The notes under the pieces: model-generated | What the model was told of the DNA's origin: nothing | Databases searched by the model: none | The model's input: the letters and a program-made list of their open reading frames with translations, nothing else | NCBI GenBank assembly: GCA_020636005.1 | Contig: JACJYR010000001.1 | Coordinates: forward strand, 1,002,001-1,066,000 | Length of the DNA: 64,000 bases | Direction of reading: 5' to 3' | Source of the DNA: Lewinellaceae bacterium | GTDB taxonomy: Bacteria > Bacteroidota > Bacteroidia > Chitinophagales > Saprospiraceae | Position numbers and translations under genes: made by a program | Part shown: positions 1 through 8,587 of the stretch, piece after piece | Layout: each line of letters opens with the position of its first letter | How positions within the stretch are numbered: position 1 is the stretch's first letter

Positions 1-2
1 GG

Positions 3-1172
3 AAAAAGCAGCCTAACGACCTGAACGACCAGGATTACAAAGATTTTTACCAGGAACTATACCCCTTTACGTTCGAATCGCCACTATTTTGGATTCACCT
101 GAATATAGACTATCCGTTCAACCTCACCGGCATCTTGTATTTCCCAAAACTGCACAATGCACTGGAAGTACAGAAAAACAAAATCCACCTCTACAGCAAC
201 CAGGTCTATGTGACCGATGAGGTAAAAGAGATAGTGCCGGAGTTCCTTACCCTCCTGCACGGCGTTATCGATTCGCCCGACATCCCGCTCAATGTGAGCC
301 GCAGCTACCTGCAAAGCGACAGCAACGTGAAGAAAATAACCGGCTACATCACCAAGAAAGTGGCCGACAAACTGCACGACCTTTTTAAAAATGACCGCAA
401 AGGCTATGAAGAGAAATGGCAGGATCTCGGCGTGTTCGTCAAATACGGCATGCTCTCCGACGAGAAGTTCCACGAGCGGGCCGTGGATTTTGTCTTGCTG
501 AAAAACTCGGACGGGGAATGCTACACCATCGAAGATTACAAAAAGAAAATAGAGCCCAACCAAACCGACAAGCACAAGCGCCTTATCATGCTTTATACGC
601 ACAGCCCGGTGGAGCACCACAGCCTCGTTGAAGCTGCCAAAGGCCGTGGCTACGACGTGCTGGTGATGGACAACGTGATTGATACCCATTTCGCACAGCA
701 CCTTGAATACAAGCTGCAAAATGTCACCTTCGTGCGGGTGGATTCAGATACAGTGGACAACCTGGTGCAAAAGGACGAAAAAACAGAAAGCGTCCTAAGC
801 GAAAAAGAACAAGAGACTGTAAAAGCCGTTTTTGAAAGCGTGGCCAAAAAAGCCGCCGGAGCAACGGTGCAGCTAAAGCCAATGTCGCCCGACGACCAAC
901 CCGTGCAAATCACAAAGCCCGAATTCATCCGCCGGATGAAAGAAATGCAGGCTTTCAGCGGCGGCGGCATGGGTACTTTCGATGATATGTACAATGTGGT
1001 CGTTAATACAAACCATCCTTATATCGCCGAAAAACTCCTCAAACTGCCCGAAGGCGATGAACGCAACCATTTCAGCAAGCACCTACTGGACTTGGCACTG
1101 CTGAACCAGGGGATGCTGAAAGGCGCCGACCTGACAGCCTTTGTGAAGAAGAGTTTAGAGTTTTTGAAATAA
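3..1172 (+). CDS. htpG: Chaperone protein HtpG (Hsp90), 3' part, truncated by window edge
   Basis: ATP-dependent cytosolic Hsp90 chaperone that helps client proteins fold. The reading frame is open from base 3, so the N-terminal GHKL ATPase domain lies outside the window. What is visible is the middle domain (about the first 200 residues, including the stretch VSRSYLQSDSNVKK, typical of the HtpG client-loop region) and the C-terminal dimerisation region, ending in TAA. The first in-frame ATG (base 135) is internal and not the real start. The gene is followed by a strong bidirectional hairpin. Nothing suggests damage. Identification is firm from the segments SPDIPLNVSRSYLQ and ILYFPKL. Confidence 0.95.
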   Translation, partial: KKQPNDLNDQDYKDFYQELYPFTFESPLFWIHLNIDYPFNLTGILYFPKLHNALEVQKNKIHLYSNQVYVTDEVKEIVPEFLTLLHGVIDSPDIPLNVSRSYLQSDSNVKKITGYITKKVADKLHDLFKNDRKGYEEKWQDLGVFVKYGMLSDEKFHERAVDFVLLKNSDGECYTIEDYKKKIEPNQTDKHKRLIMLYTHSPVEHHSLVEAAKGRGYDVLVMDNVIDTHFAQHLEYKLQNVTFVRVDSDTVDNLVQKDEKTESVLSEKEQETVKAVFESVAKKAAGATVQLKPMSPDDQPVQITKPEFIRRMKEMQAFSGGGMGTFDDMYNVVVNTNHPYIAEKLLKLPEGDERNHFSKHLLDLALLNQGMLKGADLTAFVKKSLEFLK

Positions 1173-1247
1173 ACAGAAGCGAGGGGTGAGAAGTGAGGAA
1201 GCTCCTTTACCTCCCACATCGCACCCCTCACCCCCAAAAATGGAAAA

Positions 1248-1276
1248 GGGCAGTGGAAATTCCACCGCCCTTTTTT
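1248..1276. terminator. Bidirectional rho-independent terminator between htpG and the anti-sigma gene
   Basis: Arms GGGCAGTGGAA and TTCCACCGCCC form an 11 bp stem with one mismatch and almost no loop, followed by TTTTTT on the + strand and preceded by AAAA, so it can serve the converging htpG (+) and anti-sigma (-) transcripts. Confidence 0.75.
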
Positions 1277-1302
1277 ATCGCGCTAAATGATGTTGAGCAA
1301 TT

Positions 1303-2109
1303 TTACAATTTGGCAAGCAATTGTTTCGCCTCGCCAGCCTTGCTTCCTCCTGCTTTCGCAAATTCTTCCAAAACAACCTTAGCTTCCTCCCGTTTTTCCA
1401 TTTTCAAATAGGCCAGCGCCAAATACCAGGCAGCTTTTGAAGCATAAGCCCCGCCGCTTTTTCTGGCGCCTTCCAGGTGCTGGCAGGCCTTTTCCCATTC
1501 TGAGGACTCCAGGCAGGCCATGCCGGCGAAAAAATGGGCAGCATCGTTACCAGGCTCCTCAGCAATAGCTTTTTCAAAATTGGCGATGCTCCGGGAAAAA
1601 CGCCGGGATGAGTAATCGTTCAGGGCGATGGCGAAGGCCGGGTTCAGCGCCGCCGTATCCTCGCCGCTGCGGGTTAAGGGGATGTCGTTTTCGTAGGAAG
1701 AAAAATACTCAGCAAAAAGCTTATCGCCACGGGGGGCTTGGGACAAGTTGATATAAGCCACTGCCCCCAGGACAAATATAGCCGCAATGGCCGCTGCCCT
1801 TGCCATGAATTTTCCAGGGGTCAGACGGCGGGTTTTAGCCTCCTGTAGCTCAGGAAGCTTTTTTTTAAAAGCAGAAAAATTTTCGAGTACAGGGATGGCT
1901 GATAGTCCTGCCATTTCGACCCCATTCACTGCATCTGAACACAGCGGGCAATCGAGCAGGTGGTTTTCAACCCGGCGCAGGTCTTCCCTGGAGGCATTGC
2001 CCTCCAGATAATCCCGAATTTCCTGCTCGCTCAGGCAAACATCGGGTTGATAAATTTTATGTAGTAAACTTCCGTTCATTGGAGCAGCGATTTTTTGGCG
2101 CCGGGACAT
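1303..2109 (-). CDS. Anti-sigma factor, zinc-finger (HC2-like) with membrane segment and TPR-like C-terminus
   Basis: Predicted membrane-bound anti-sigma factor of 268 residues. Near residues 49-57 there is a His-x3-Cys-x2-Cys motif (HLLDCPLC), the zinc-binding signature of ZAS/HC2 anti-sigma domains that hold ECF sigma factors. One hydrophobic segment (MARAAAIAAIFVLGAVAYI, about residues 102-120) would cross the inner membrane. The rest, presumably periplasmic, contains TPR-like helices (NDAAHFFAGMACLESSEWEKA; AAWYLALAYLKMEKREEA) that could sense partners. It lies 65 bp downstream of the sigma factor gene at 2175-2780 on the same strand, as expected for a cognate pair. The start could also be the Met at residue 11. 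The ligand is unknown. Confidence 0.8.
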   Translation of the reverse strand: MSRRQKIAAPMNGSLLHKIYQPDVCLSEQEIRDYLEGNASREDLRRVENHLLDCPLCSDAVNGVEMAGLSAIPVLENFSAFKKKLPELQEAKTRRLTPGKFMARAAAIAAIFVLGAVAYINLSQAPRGDKLFAEYFSSYENDIPLTRSGEDTAALNPAFAIALNDYSSRRFSRSIANFEKAIAEEPGNDAAHFFAGMACLESSEWEKACQHLEGARKSGGAYASKAAWYLALAYLKMEKREEAKVVLEEFAKAGGSKAGEAKQLLAKL

Positions 2110-2174
2110 TCCCTCAGTTTAAATCTCAGCAATACAGAACTGTTGAACTGATGACTGGCAAACTGCCGGACTGT

Positions 2175-2780
2175 TCAGGCTGTGTGTTTTCTCAATGTCT
2201 TTTCTAGTATGATTCTTAGATTGCGCTTGCCGTTTTGCAGGTAGCTTTTTACTTGCTTTTCAGAGTACCCGGTCTGGGATGCTATCTCTTTGTAGCTCTT
2301 GTCTTCGTAGAAAAAGAGGCGGACGCAAAGCTGCTGGTCGTCGTTTAGTTCCCCCACGGCCTTTTCGACTTGTGATTCAACAGAAGGTGTGTTGTCCAAT
2401 TGAGCAATAAAGCCCTCGTTTTCCATAAAGCTGTCCGAAGAAGTTTCGGTGTACTGCCAGTCGGACATTTTCGTCATTTCCGTCTTGCGCTGGCGGAGCT
2501 TGGCAATGGACTCGTTCCGTGCAACCGCATACAGGTAGCTCTTGAAAGATTTGACGTTGGCAGTGGGCAGTTTCACGTAGAGGATCTTAAAAACATCCGA
2601 CACTACATCCTGGCTGTCGTCCTGGTTTTTCAGCATTTTCATGCATACGCCAAAAGCCAGGTGGATGTACCGGTTGTACAATTCCTCAAAGTATGCCTGT
2701 TCTTTTGTTTTGGCGAACCTGCTCACCAACTCTTCATCAGAGAGGCGGCCTGGATCTGTATTTAATTGTATAATGGCCAT
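2175..2780 (-). CDS. RNA polymerase ECF-type sigma-70 factor
   Basis: 201 residues with sigma region 2 (LYNRYIHLAFGVCMKML, then the promoter-melting segment around SFKSYLYAVARNESIAKLR) and region 4 with its helix-turn-helix (VRLFFYEDKSYKEIASQTG, then YSEKQVKSYLQNGKRNLR). These two domains without region 1 or 3 define an ECF factor, which directs RNA polymerase to a small regulon. It is followed by its probable anti-sigma factor and is divergent from the S8 protease gene at 3056, a plausible target. The start is the ATG at 2780. What activates it is not visible. Confidence 0.9.
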   Translation of the reverse strand: MAIIQLNTDPGRLSDEELVSRFAKTKEQAYFEELYNRYIHLAFGVCMKMLKNQDDSQDVVSDVFKILYVKLPTANVKSFKSYLYAVARNESIAKLRQRKTEMTKMSDWQYTETSSDSFMENEGFIAQLDNTPSVESQVEKAVGELNDDQQLCVRLFFYEDKSYKEIASQTGYSEKQVKSYLQNGKRNLRIILEKTLRKHTA

Positions 2781-2895
2781 TTAAAAAGCATAAAGCGGCG
2801 GTAAAATTATAAAAAACCCTGACAGCGAAGTTTTTAGCTGAAATCCTTCTGAAAACTTCTCCGACTATTCCTAATTTTCCAGGTGTAAAATGTCA

Positions 2896-2954
2896 ATTTT
2901 CAAACCAAAACACTCAATATCTTTTTTTGAATTGTTGGATGGTGGTTTGAAAAT
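2896..2954. promoter_or_regulatory. Perfect 12-bp inverted repeat in the sigma/protease divergent intergenic region
   Basis: Arms ATTTTCAAACCA (2896-2907) and TGGTTTGAAAAT (2943-2954) are perfectly complementary and 35 bp apart, in the 275 bp between the divergent ECF sigma gene and the protease gene. They could be a protein-binding site or a hairpin. A short direct repeat (TTCTAACAAC / TTTCTAACAAC, 3023-3043) follows. Function is inferred from position only. Confidence 0.4.
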
Positions 2955-3055
2955 CGTTGGAAAATCGTTCGGAATTGCCCCTGCAACAGCCTTCAAACAA
3001 TCTCAAACGACTTTCCTGCAACCTTCTAACAACTTTCTAACAACCTCCCCCTACG

Positions 3056-4927
3056 ATGAGCAATTACAAAATAAAAAGCGGCAAAGGCGAGCTGGTTTTG
3101 AAAAAAAGCGACAACCTCGTCGGCTTGAAAACAACCAAACCAACAGACCTGCAAAAAAAGGAATACGTCGAATCGCAGCAACTCCCCAGCCTGGGCGGCT
3201 TCAAGGTCGTCACCTTAAAGAAGGACGGTGAAACAGTGGATACCAAATTGGACGAAGTCCGCCAAAAGAAGGAAATTGCACTTGGAACCCATGTCTATGT
3301 ACCCGAAGGCGGCGGAAAGCCCATGGTGCCAACCGGCGAAATATTCATCATCTTCCAGCCAGCCGTGGACGAAAGTGAGCAAAAACTGGTGCTCGACGAG
3401 TACAAGCTGGAACTCGTGGAGCGCCGGGGCACCGACCAAATCATCGCCAAGGTGACCAAAGACTCGCCCAACCCCATCAAAGTGGCCAGTTTTCTCCAAC
3501 AAATTTCTTTGGTGAAACTGGCCGAGCCCGACCTCGACATGCTACTGGAGGAATACGACCTCGCCCTGCCCAACGACACCTATTTGGCCGAAGAATGGCA
3601 TTTGAAGAACAGCGGGTTCATCCACAGCGGCAACTACCCTACCAAACCTGGCGCAGATGCCAAGGTTATCGATGCCTGGCAAAGGCTGAACAGCCTCGGC
3701 TCTTCCGATATCGTCATTGCCATCATTGACAACGGAATTGACATCACACATCCTGATTTAAAAAACAAAGTTTATCGCCCTTTCGACCTATGGACGCAGT
3801 CCGACCGCCTGACAGATGGCGACCCCTCCTTCACCCACGGAACACCCTGCGCAAGCCTGGCCGTCGCCATCGCAAATGGACAGGGCATGGTCGGCGTGGC
3901 CCCAAATGCGAAGTTCATGCCCGTCAGCGGCACCTCTTATAGCGTGCGGGCCACGGAGCAAATGTTCGACTACTGCGTCCAAAACGGCGCAGACGTGATC
4001 AGTTGCAGTTGGGGAACCACCGATCCAGCCTATGCGCTGAATTCCCTGAAGGAAGAGGCCATTGCAAAAGCAGCCAGACAGGGCCGTAAAGGCAAAGGCT
4101 GCGTCATCGTGTTTGCTGCCGGCAATGAAGGCGTTGATTTTGTCAACTTGTATGCCGCCCATCCCGATGTCATCTGCGTGGCTGCTTGCGACAGCAAAGA
4201 CCGCTACGCCAGCTACTCTAACCAGGGGCAGGAAGTCACGGTCTGCGCACCTTCCAATGGCGACTGGCCCCTTATCGCCGCCCGTGCCTGGTGGGATCCC
4301 GGCACCACCGCCCGCGGGGATGGCGCCTGGAAATACTGGGCGGATGGCGTTGACCGCTCGGGCCCTTACAAGCATTTCGGCGGCACGAGCGGCTCCACCC
4401 CAATCGTGGCAGGCATCTGTGCCCTCCTGCTCTCCGCCAACCCAAATTTGACGGCCAAAGAAGTCAAGGATATTTTGATAAAAACCGCCGACAAGATCGG
4501 CGATGCCAGCGACTACTCGGGCGGTCATTCCCGCAAATACGGCTATGGCCGCGTAAACGCCGACAAAGCAGTGGCCGAAGCATTGCGGCGCAAAGACAGT
4601 GTTGCCGCCCCAACAGCCGAAGTCGCCGGGCCAGTTGCTTCCGGCCAGGGCTTGTTCCGTTTTAGCGTGGAGCGGCACCCCTCACAAGGTTTTGCCGTGC
4701 AAACCGGCGTTTTTGCCGACTACGGCAACGTACTCATCAACGCAGAAAAACTTCAGCGCCAGTTTGGCGCTTCCATCCTGGTGAACATTAATGAACTGAA
4801 CGGGAAGACAGTATATAAGCTGCTGCTGGGTACTTTTAGCAATAAAACCGATGCCTCTAATTTGCTGAAAAAGATAAAGGCAGCAGGGGTGGATGGGTTT
4901 GTAAAGGATTTGAAGGAGTTGGGGTAA
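3056..4927 (+). CDS. Subtilisin-like serine peptidase (S8 family) with C-terminal SPOR domain
   Basis: 623 residues. The S8 catalytic triad is readable: Asp225 in AIIDNGIDITHPDL, His261 in FTHGTPCA, Ser445 in GGTSGSTPIVAG, and the oxyanion-hole Asn lies in VFAAGNEG. The serine motif is GTSGSTP instead of the common GTSMAAP. Residues 1-190 look like an I9-type propeptide plus an extra N-terminal region. The last ~90 residues (from about 535: LFRFSVERHPSQGFAVQTG ... YKLLLGTFSNKTDASNLL) have the beta-alpha-beta pattern of a SPOR domain, which in other proteins binds denuded septal peptidoglycan. No signal peptide or membrane segment is visible, which is odd for a SPOR protein. It is divergent from the ECF sigma factor. 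Substrate unknown. Confidence 0.85.
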   Translation: MSNYKIKSGKGELVLKKSDNLVGLKTTKPTDLQKKEYVESQQLPSLGGFKVVTLKKDGETVDTKLDEVRQKKEIALGTHVYVPEGGGKPMVPTGEIFIIFQPAVDESEQKLVLDEYKLELVERRGTDQIIAKVTKDSPNPIKVASFLQQISLVKLAEPDLDMLLEEYDLALPNDTYLAEEWHLKNSGFIHSGNYPTKPGADAKVIDAWQRLNSLGSSDIVIAIIDNGIDITHPDLKNKVYRPFDLWTQSDRLTDGDPSFTHGTPCASLAVAIANGQGMVGVAPNAKFMPVSGTSYSVRATEQMFDYCVQNGADVISCSWGTTDPAYALNSLKEEAIAKAARQGRKGKGCVIVFAAGNEGVDFVNLYAAHPDVICVAACDSKDRYASYSNQGQEVTVCAPSNGDWPLIAARAWWDPGTTARGDGAWKYWADGVDRSGPYKHFGGTSGSTPIVAGICALLLSANPNLTAKEVKDILIKTADKIGDASDYSGGHSRKYGYGRVNADKAVAEALRRKDSVAAPTAEVAGPVASGQGLFRFSVERHPSQGFAVQTGVFADYGNVLINAEKLQRQFGASILVNINELNGKTVYKLLLGTFSNKTDASNLLKKIKAAGVDGFVKDLKELG

Positions 4928-5055
4928 ATCAAATGACTGCGGAGAATGGCCACGCCACGGTCGGTGGAGCGATCAATCCATTCATTGGTACCAAGCCAGA
5001 TTAGTCTTCAACCTGGGAGCGATGCTTGCAGGCTCGCCGGAAATCAACCTAAAAA

Positions 5056-5083
5056 GGGAAAGACCCAAAACTGGATCTTTCCC
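5056..5083 (+). terminator. Hairpin downstream of the S8 peptidase gene
   Basis: GGGAAAGACCC and GGATCTTTCCC form an 11 bp stem with one mismatch and a 6 nt loop, followed by TACATTTT. It lies 130 bp after the protease stop in a 305 bp non-coding stretch whose right part is the 115 bp dispersed repeat. Confidence 0.55.
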
Positions 5084-5121
5084 TACATTTTAAGCAAAAC
5101 TATTTAGGGAATAAATGAGGG

Positions 5122-5236
5122 CTAAGGATCGAAGGAAAAATAATCCCGATATGAAATCGGGATTATTTTAAAAAACCCTTCCATTGCTGGGGTTTTCAAA
5201 ATCAAAATGGTGAAGTTATTTTTTCATCGTTACTAA
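5122..5236. repeat. 115-bp dispersed repeat with imperfect terminal inverted repeats, copy 1
   Basis: Nearly identical in sequence and exactly equal in length to 49506-49620. Ends: TAAGGATCGAAGGAAAAAT on the left and, read on the other strand, TTAGTAACGATGAAAAAAT on the right (16 of 21 positions match over the 21-base ends). Inside is a perfect 12 bp stem AATAATCCCGAT/ATCGGGATTATT with a 5 nt loop, then a second small hairpin AAACCC/GGGTTT. The structure is that of a MITE or REP-like element. The right end contains the TAG stop codon of the surface protein gene at 5233. No transposase is encoded. Confidence 0.8.
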
Positions 5237-8200
5237 AGCACAGACATTTTCAGCACAGAACGCAGCCCGTTTGCATCGGTGATGCGCAGCAGGTAAACCC
5301 CCTGCGGCAGCCCGTGCGAAAGATTGGCCCTGGAAGTCCCGGCGGGGCACCGCTCTGTTTTTTGCCAAAGGGCACTCCCCTGTTGGCTGAAAATGGTGAA
5401 CGTCAACAGTTTGTCCGAGGAAGATTTGATCTCCGCTACGACAGGCTGGCCAGCCATTGCGGGGTTTGGCGCTATTTTCAGGGAAAAGCCTTCTTCTTCC
5501 AGCCTGCTGGCAGCGCTGGGGTTTTCGAGGGTGATGGTGGTGCTTTGCATGGAAGCGCCTGCCAATTTGCATTCTTCAACCACAACCTGGAATGGAAGGT
5601 TGCTTTCGTCCAGTTCCAGTAGCGTACTGCTGCCAATACCGCCAGTGGCGAGGAATTTCAGGGTAAAAATGGTCGCACCATCCCCTACGTCCCCTGCATT
5701 TATATGTAGTAATGAAAGCTGTCCAGGTATTGGAGAATAAGCGATTGCATTTCCATCAACGGCTGCAGTATCCGTTTTTATTGCTAAAAATTCGAGGATT
5801 GCCGGATCCCATTTCAAGCCAAATTGATAGCCGGCGACACTGGTGAAGCTGCTCACTTTTACGTCAACTGTCACCGTATCCACTGACGTTTGATGGGTAT
5901 CGAACTCAAAGACGGGAGCAATGGGCGAACTCTCGACCATGGACTCCAAAATTACATTTCCGCCTTTTGTTGCTTTGAAATCCTGGTTTTCCTGGTTGGC
6001 ACTGAGTGGAGAATATTGGTAACTGAACTTTACCTCGGAAAGCTGGGTGGAATTGGAGGCCTCTGCCGTCACTATCCCCCATTTGGGACTTAAAGACGTC
6101 GGCTTTCTGAGTATCAGTTCTGGTATTTTTACCAGGTCAAATGTTGTTAAACTGTTCAGCGGGTTGCCGTTTCCGCCCAAATTGGCGGCAATGATCTGGA
6201 ACACATTGGCATTGAGATCAAGGAATAGAATGATTTTCCGGATTTTCAAATAATCCAGCACCGTCACCCCTTCATAAATATCCACATTTTCCAAGGCCCC
6301 TGAAAGCGCATAATTCGCCGTATCCAGGTTGTTGAAAACAAAATACCCGTTCTCGTCCGTATAGACCGGGCAGGTGTTTGTCAGCTTCATTTCCACATTT
6401 TCCAGCGGCTCGCCGTACCATGTTTTCACGAACCCAGAGATGGACAGATTGCCATCCTGGGCAGTGCCCTCCACAAAATTGTTGCCTACCGTGTGGAAGT
6501 ATTCGTTCGTAATGACTGGCTCGTTGAAGTCGAACACAATGGCCGCTTTGTTGCGGATGACATCGTCCGGCTGGTTGCCGGCTGCCTGCGACACCCTGAA
6601 CTTGACGAAACCGTGGGAGGCCGCCTCATTTACGTTGCTGTCGGGCAGCATGATGTTTTCAAAAGCAAACCGCACCACGCCATTGCCCAGCAACTCAAAA
6701 TCGTAGCTGTGACTGGCGGCACCGGGTACTACGCTGGCAGGGTCGAGCAGGCCGCTCAGCGTGTCCAGCACCACCACGGTAAAGGCGGTGTCCGTGCCAG
6801 TGTTTTGAAAGCGGATCAGGTATTCGAGGTCCGTGTTCGGTTGGATGAAATGCGAAGCGCAAAAGCCCCTGGGATAGCCCGTTTTGTCGTTGGGGTCGTA
6901 GGAACCGATGTTCTCCCGGCAGTCTTCGTCAATAGTGGCCCCGTTGTCGTCCACCGGGAATTGCGTGACGAAGCCGACGCTAAAAGTCCCGCTGCCATTG
7001 GTGCCGCAACCTTCTACAGCGGCGGCGGCAAATTTGCTGTATGGGTTAAAAGCGTTTTCCGCCGCTTCCAGCCGCCAGGTAGAGCCGTTGGCGGACATGG
7101 CGATCTGGGTGGATTGCAAGTGTTCCAATTGCAGGGTTTGCCCCTGTAGATATACCATGTCGTCTTCAATGACGATGAACCCGGCCGGTTCGGCCATGTC
7201 GTCGCCTTTGTTGACGATCAGGAAGCGGACGGAGTCCCCGTCGCAGGTGCCGGTCACTTCCAGGTCTGAGCCATCCCAGAGCGGGCTGAGGGGGATGCAG
7301 TTTGCGTCAGGGTAAATATGCGCTTCCGAGCAATGGGTCTGGCCGAGCACCGCATCGCAACTCACCACAACGTCCACGTAAAAATCGCCGCATTCACCCA
7401 GGCCGACATTCCCCAGCGGAAAAGTGTAGGTATTGCCGCTGACGGCGGACCAGGGGATAGAACTGGACTGCACTTCCAGAAAGGGGTCGAAGGTGACCTC
7501 GACATAGGCATTCTGGGCAGCCTCCGTCCCGTTGTTGCAGTAATGGACGTAATAGTTGGAGTTGAAACACCGCCGAAGGAAGGGGGAAGATAGGTCAACG
7601 GTCATCGCCGGGCAATCGAAAAGGGCTTGGGCCGGAAAGTCGAGTGCCGCCGCTCCGTTTTCCACCACCGTGATGTTTTGCACGGGGGCGCAGGCCGTCC
7701 AAAGACCGTTTTGGGGCAGGAGGAGCGAGACGGTGTAATTGCCTGCCTGGAGGTAGGCTTTGTAAGCCCCGCCGGCATCCGAGGTATGGTAATAGGTAAT
7801 GCCGTTGCCCTCAAATTTCACCTTCCAGTCTTCGAGGCCGTTTTCGTTGGCCGTGGGCTGGCAGTCGTTGTTCAGGTCGTTGAAGATATGGCCGCTTATT
7901 TGGCCGACGTTGCTGCAGCCATAATTTTCAATCAAATTTTCAAGCTGCCCGAAAACCGTTACCACCTCAATTTGTACCGGGTCGGAAGCGATCGAAATTT
8001 GCGGCACGTTGCCGTTGAGCGCATGGAAGGTGATGGTATAAATTTGGGAGCAATCCGGTAAGGTAATCCCGGTGCCAGACTGATCAAACCAGGAAAAGTT
8101 CAAGATGCCGTTCGGTGTTTGACTTATGCCGAAATTTGAATTTTGGAGGTTTGCAAGGTTAAAATTGCCCACACTGTCAAACGCCAACCCGGCAGGGTTC

Positions 8201-8397
8201 CAAACAATGGAATATTGTTGTGAAATAATGTCCTGGAAATTGTACATCAGCACCTCTGCCGTCACCACGTCGCCGTTGACGGAGGTAACTATGTTGATGC
8301 CCACATCGGCCTTTACCAGGAAGGAAGTGGAGAGCGTAAACAGGAGGGCGGCGCAGCCTCGCTGTAATGTGGTTTTAAAAGTGGATATTCTCATCAT
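5233..8397 (-). CDS. T9SS-secreted multidomain surface protein with cohesin-like and dockerin-like modules
   Basis: 1054 residues from the ATG at 8397, chosen because a signal peptide follows at once (MMRISTFKTTLQRG, then ALLFTLSTSFLVKA); an upstream in-frame ATG would bury it. Order of parts: cohesin-like beta domain (about 31-150), a carboxypeptidase-regulatory-like domain (about 165-260), long beta-rich region, a domain starting SYDPNDK (about 500-640) of the kind found before T9SS sorting domains (DUF7619-like), a second regulatory-like domain (GFVKTWYGEPLENVEM), a dockerin-like stretch (GVTVLDYLKIRKIILF ... LTTFDLVKIPELIL, about 715-780), a second cohesin-like domain (about 830-960) and a type A sorting domain (IAPNPAMAGQP ... 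GVYLLRITDANG) at the C-terminus. Exported and probably surface-anchored; ligand unknown. Confidence 0.85.
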   Translation of the reverse strand: MMRISTFKTTLQRGCAALLFTLSTSFLVKADVGINIVTSVNGDVVTAEVLMYNFQDIISQQYSIVWNPAGLAFDSVGNFNLANLQNSNFGISQTPNGILNFSWFDQSGTGITLPDCSQIYTITFHALNGNVPQISIASDPVQIEVVTVFGQLENLIENYGCSNVGQISGHIFNDLNNDCQPTANENGLEDWKVKFEGNGITYYHTSDAGGAYKAYLQAGNYTVSLLLPQNGLWTACAPVQNITVVENGAAALDFPAQALFDCPAMTVDLSSPFLRRCFNSNYYVHYCNNGTEAAQNAYVEVTFDPFLEVQSSSIPWSAVSGNTYTFPLGNVGLGECGDFYVDVVVSCDAVLGQTHCSEAHIYPDANCIPLSPLWDGSDLEVTGTCDGDSVRFLIVNKGDDMAEPAGFIVIEDDMVYLQGQTLQLEHLQSTQIAMSANGSTWRLEAAENAFNPYSKFAAAAVEGCGTNGSGTFSVGFVTQFPVDDNGATIDEDCRENIGSYDPNDKTGYPRGFCASHFIQPNTDLEYLIRFQNTGTDTAFTVVVLDTLSGLLDPASVVPGAASHSYDFELLGNGVVRFAFENIMLPDSNVNEAASHGFVKFRVSQAAGNQPDDVIRNKAAIVFDFNEPVITNEYFHTVGNNFVEGTAQDGNLSISGFVKTWYGEPLENVEMKLTNTCPVYTDENGYFVFNNLDTANYALSGALENVDIYEGVTVLDYLKIRKIILFLDLNANVFQIIAANLGGNGNPLNSLTTFDLVKIPELILRKPTSLSPKWGIVTAEASNSTQLSEVKFSYQYSPLSANQENQDFKATKGGNVILESMVESSPIAPVFEFDTHQTSVDTVTVDVKVSSFTSVAGYQFGLKWDPAILEFLAIKTDTAAVDGNAIAYSPIPGQLSLLHINAGDVGDGATIFTLKFLATGGIGSSTLLELDESNLPFQVVVEECKLAGASMQSTTITLENPSAASRLEEEGFSLKIAPNPAMAGQPVVAEIKSSSDKLLTFTIFSQQGSALWQKTERCPAGTSRANLSHGLPQGVYLLRITDANGLRSVLKMSVL

Positions 8398-8543
8398 GGG
8401 AAAAAGGTTTCTTCTTTTGGATAAAATTTGATGGTACAAAAATGTGGTCAATCCATTTGCCCAACAAGGACAATTTAGGCAGTTTGTAAAATGGTTTTTT
8501 AAAAATCGATAATGAAGCAGCTTTAAATACAGGCTTTCGTAAA

Positions 8544-8551
8544 TACTTTTG
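8544..8551 (+). promoter_or_regulatory. Bacteroidota-type -7 promoter element upstream of the 8588 gene
   Basis: TACTTTTG fits TAnnTTTG and lies 36 bp before the ATG at 8588. No convincing -33 TTTG element is seen at the right distance. Confidence 0.35.
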
Positions 8552-8587
8552 TCTAAAATTTTTTTTTAACCACATTCAACTTCCCCG

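Noticed and set aside
1180..1240. Imperfect GAGGGGTGAG / CACCCCTCACC repeat after htpG
   Set aside because: Short and degenerate; it may be a relic of the same class of heptad repeats seen in pglX but cannot be supported.
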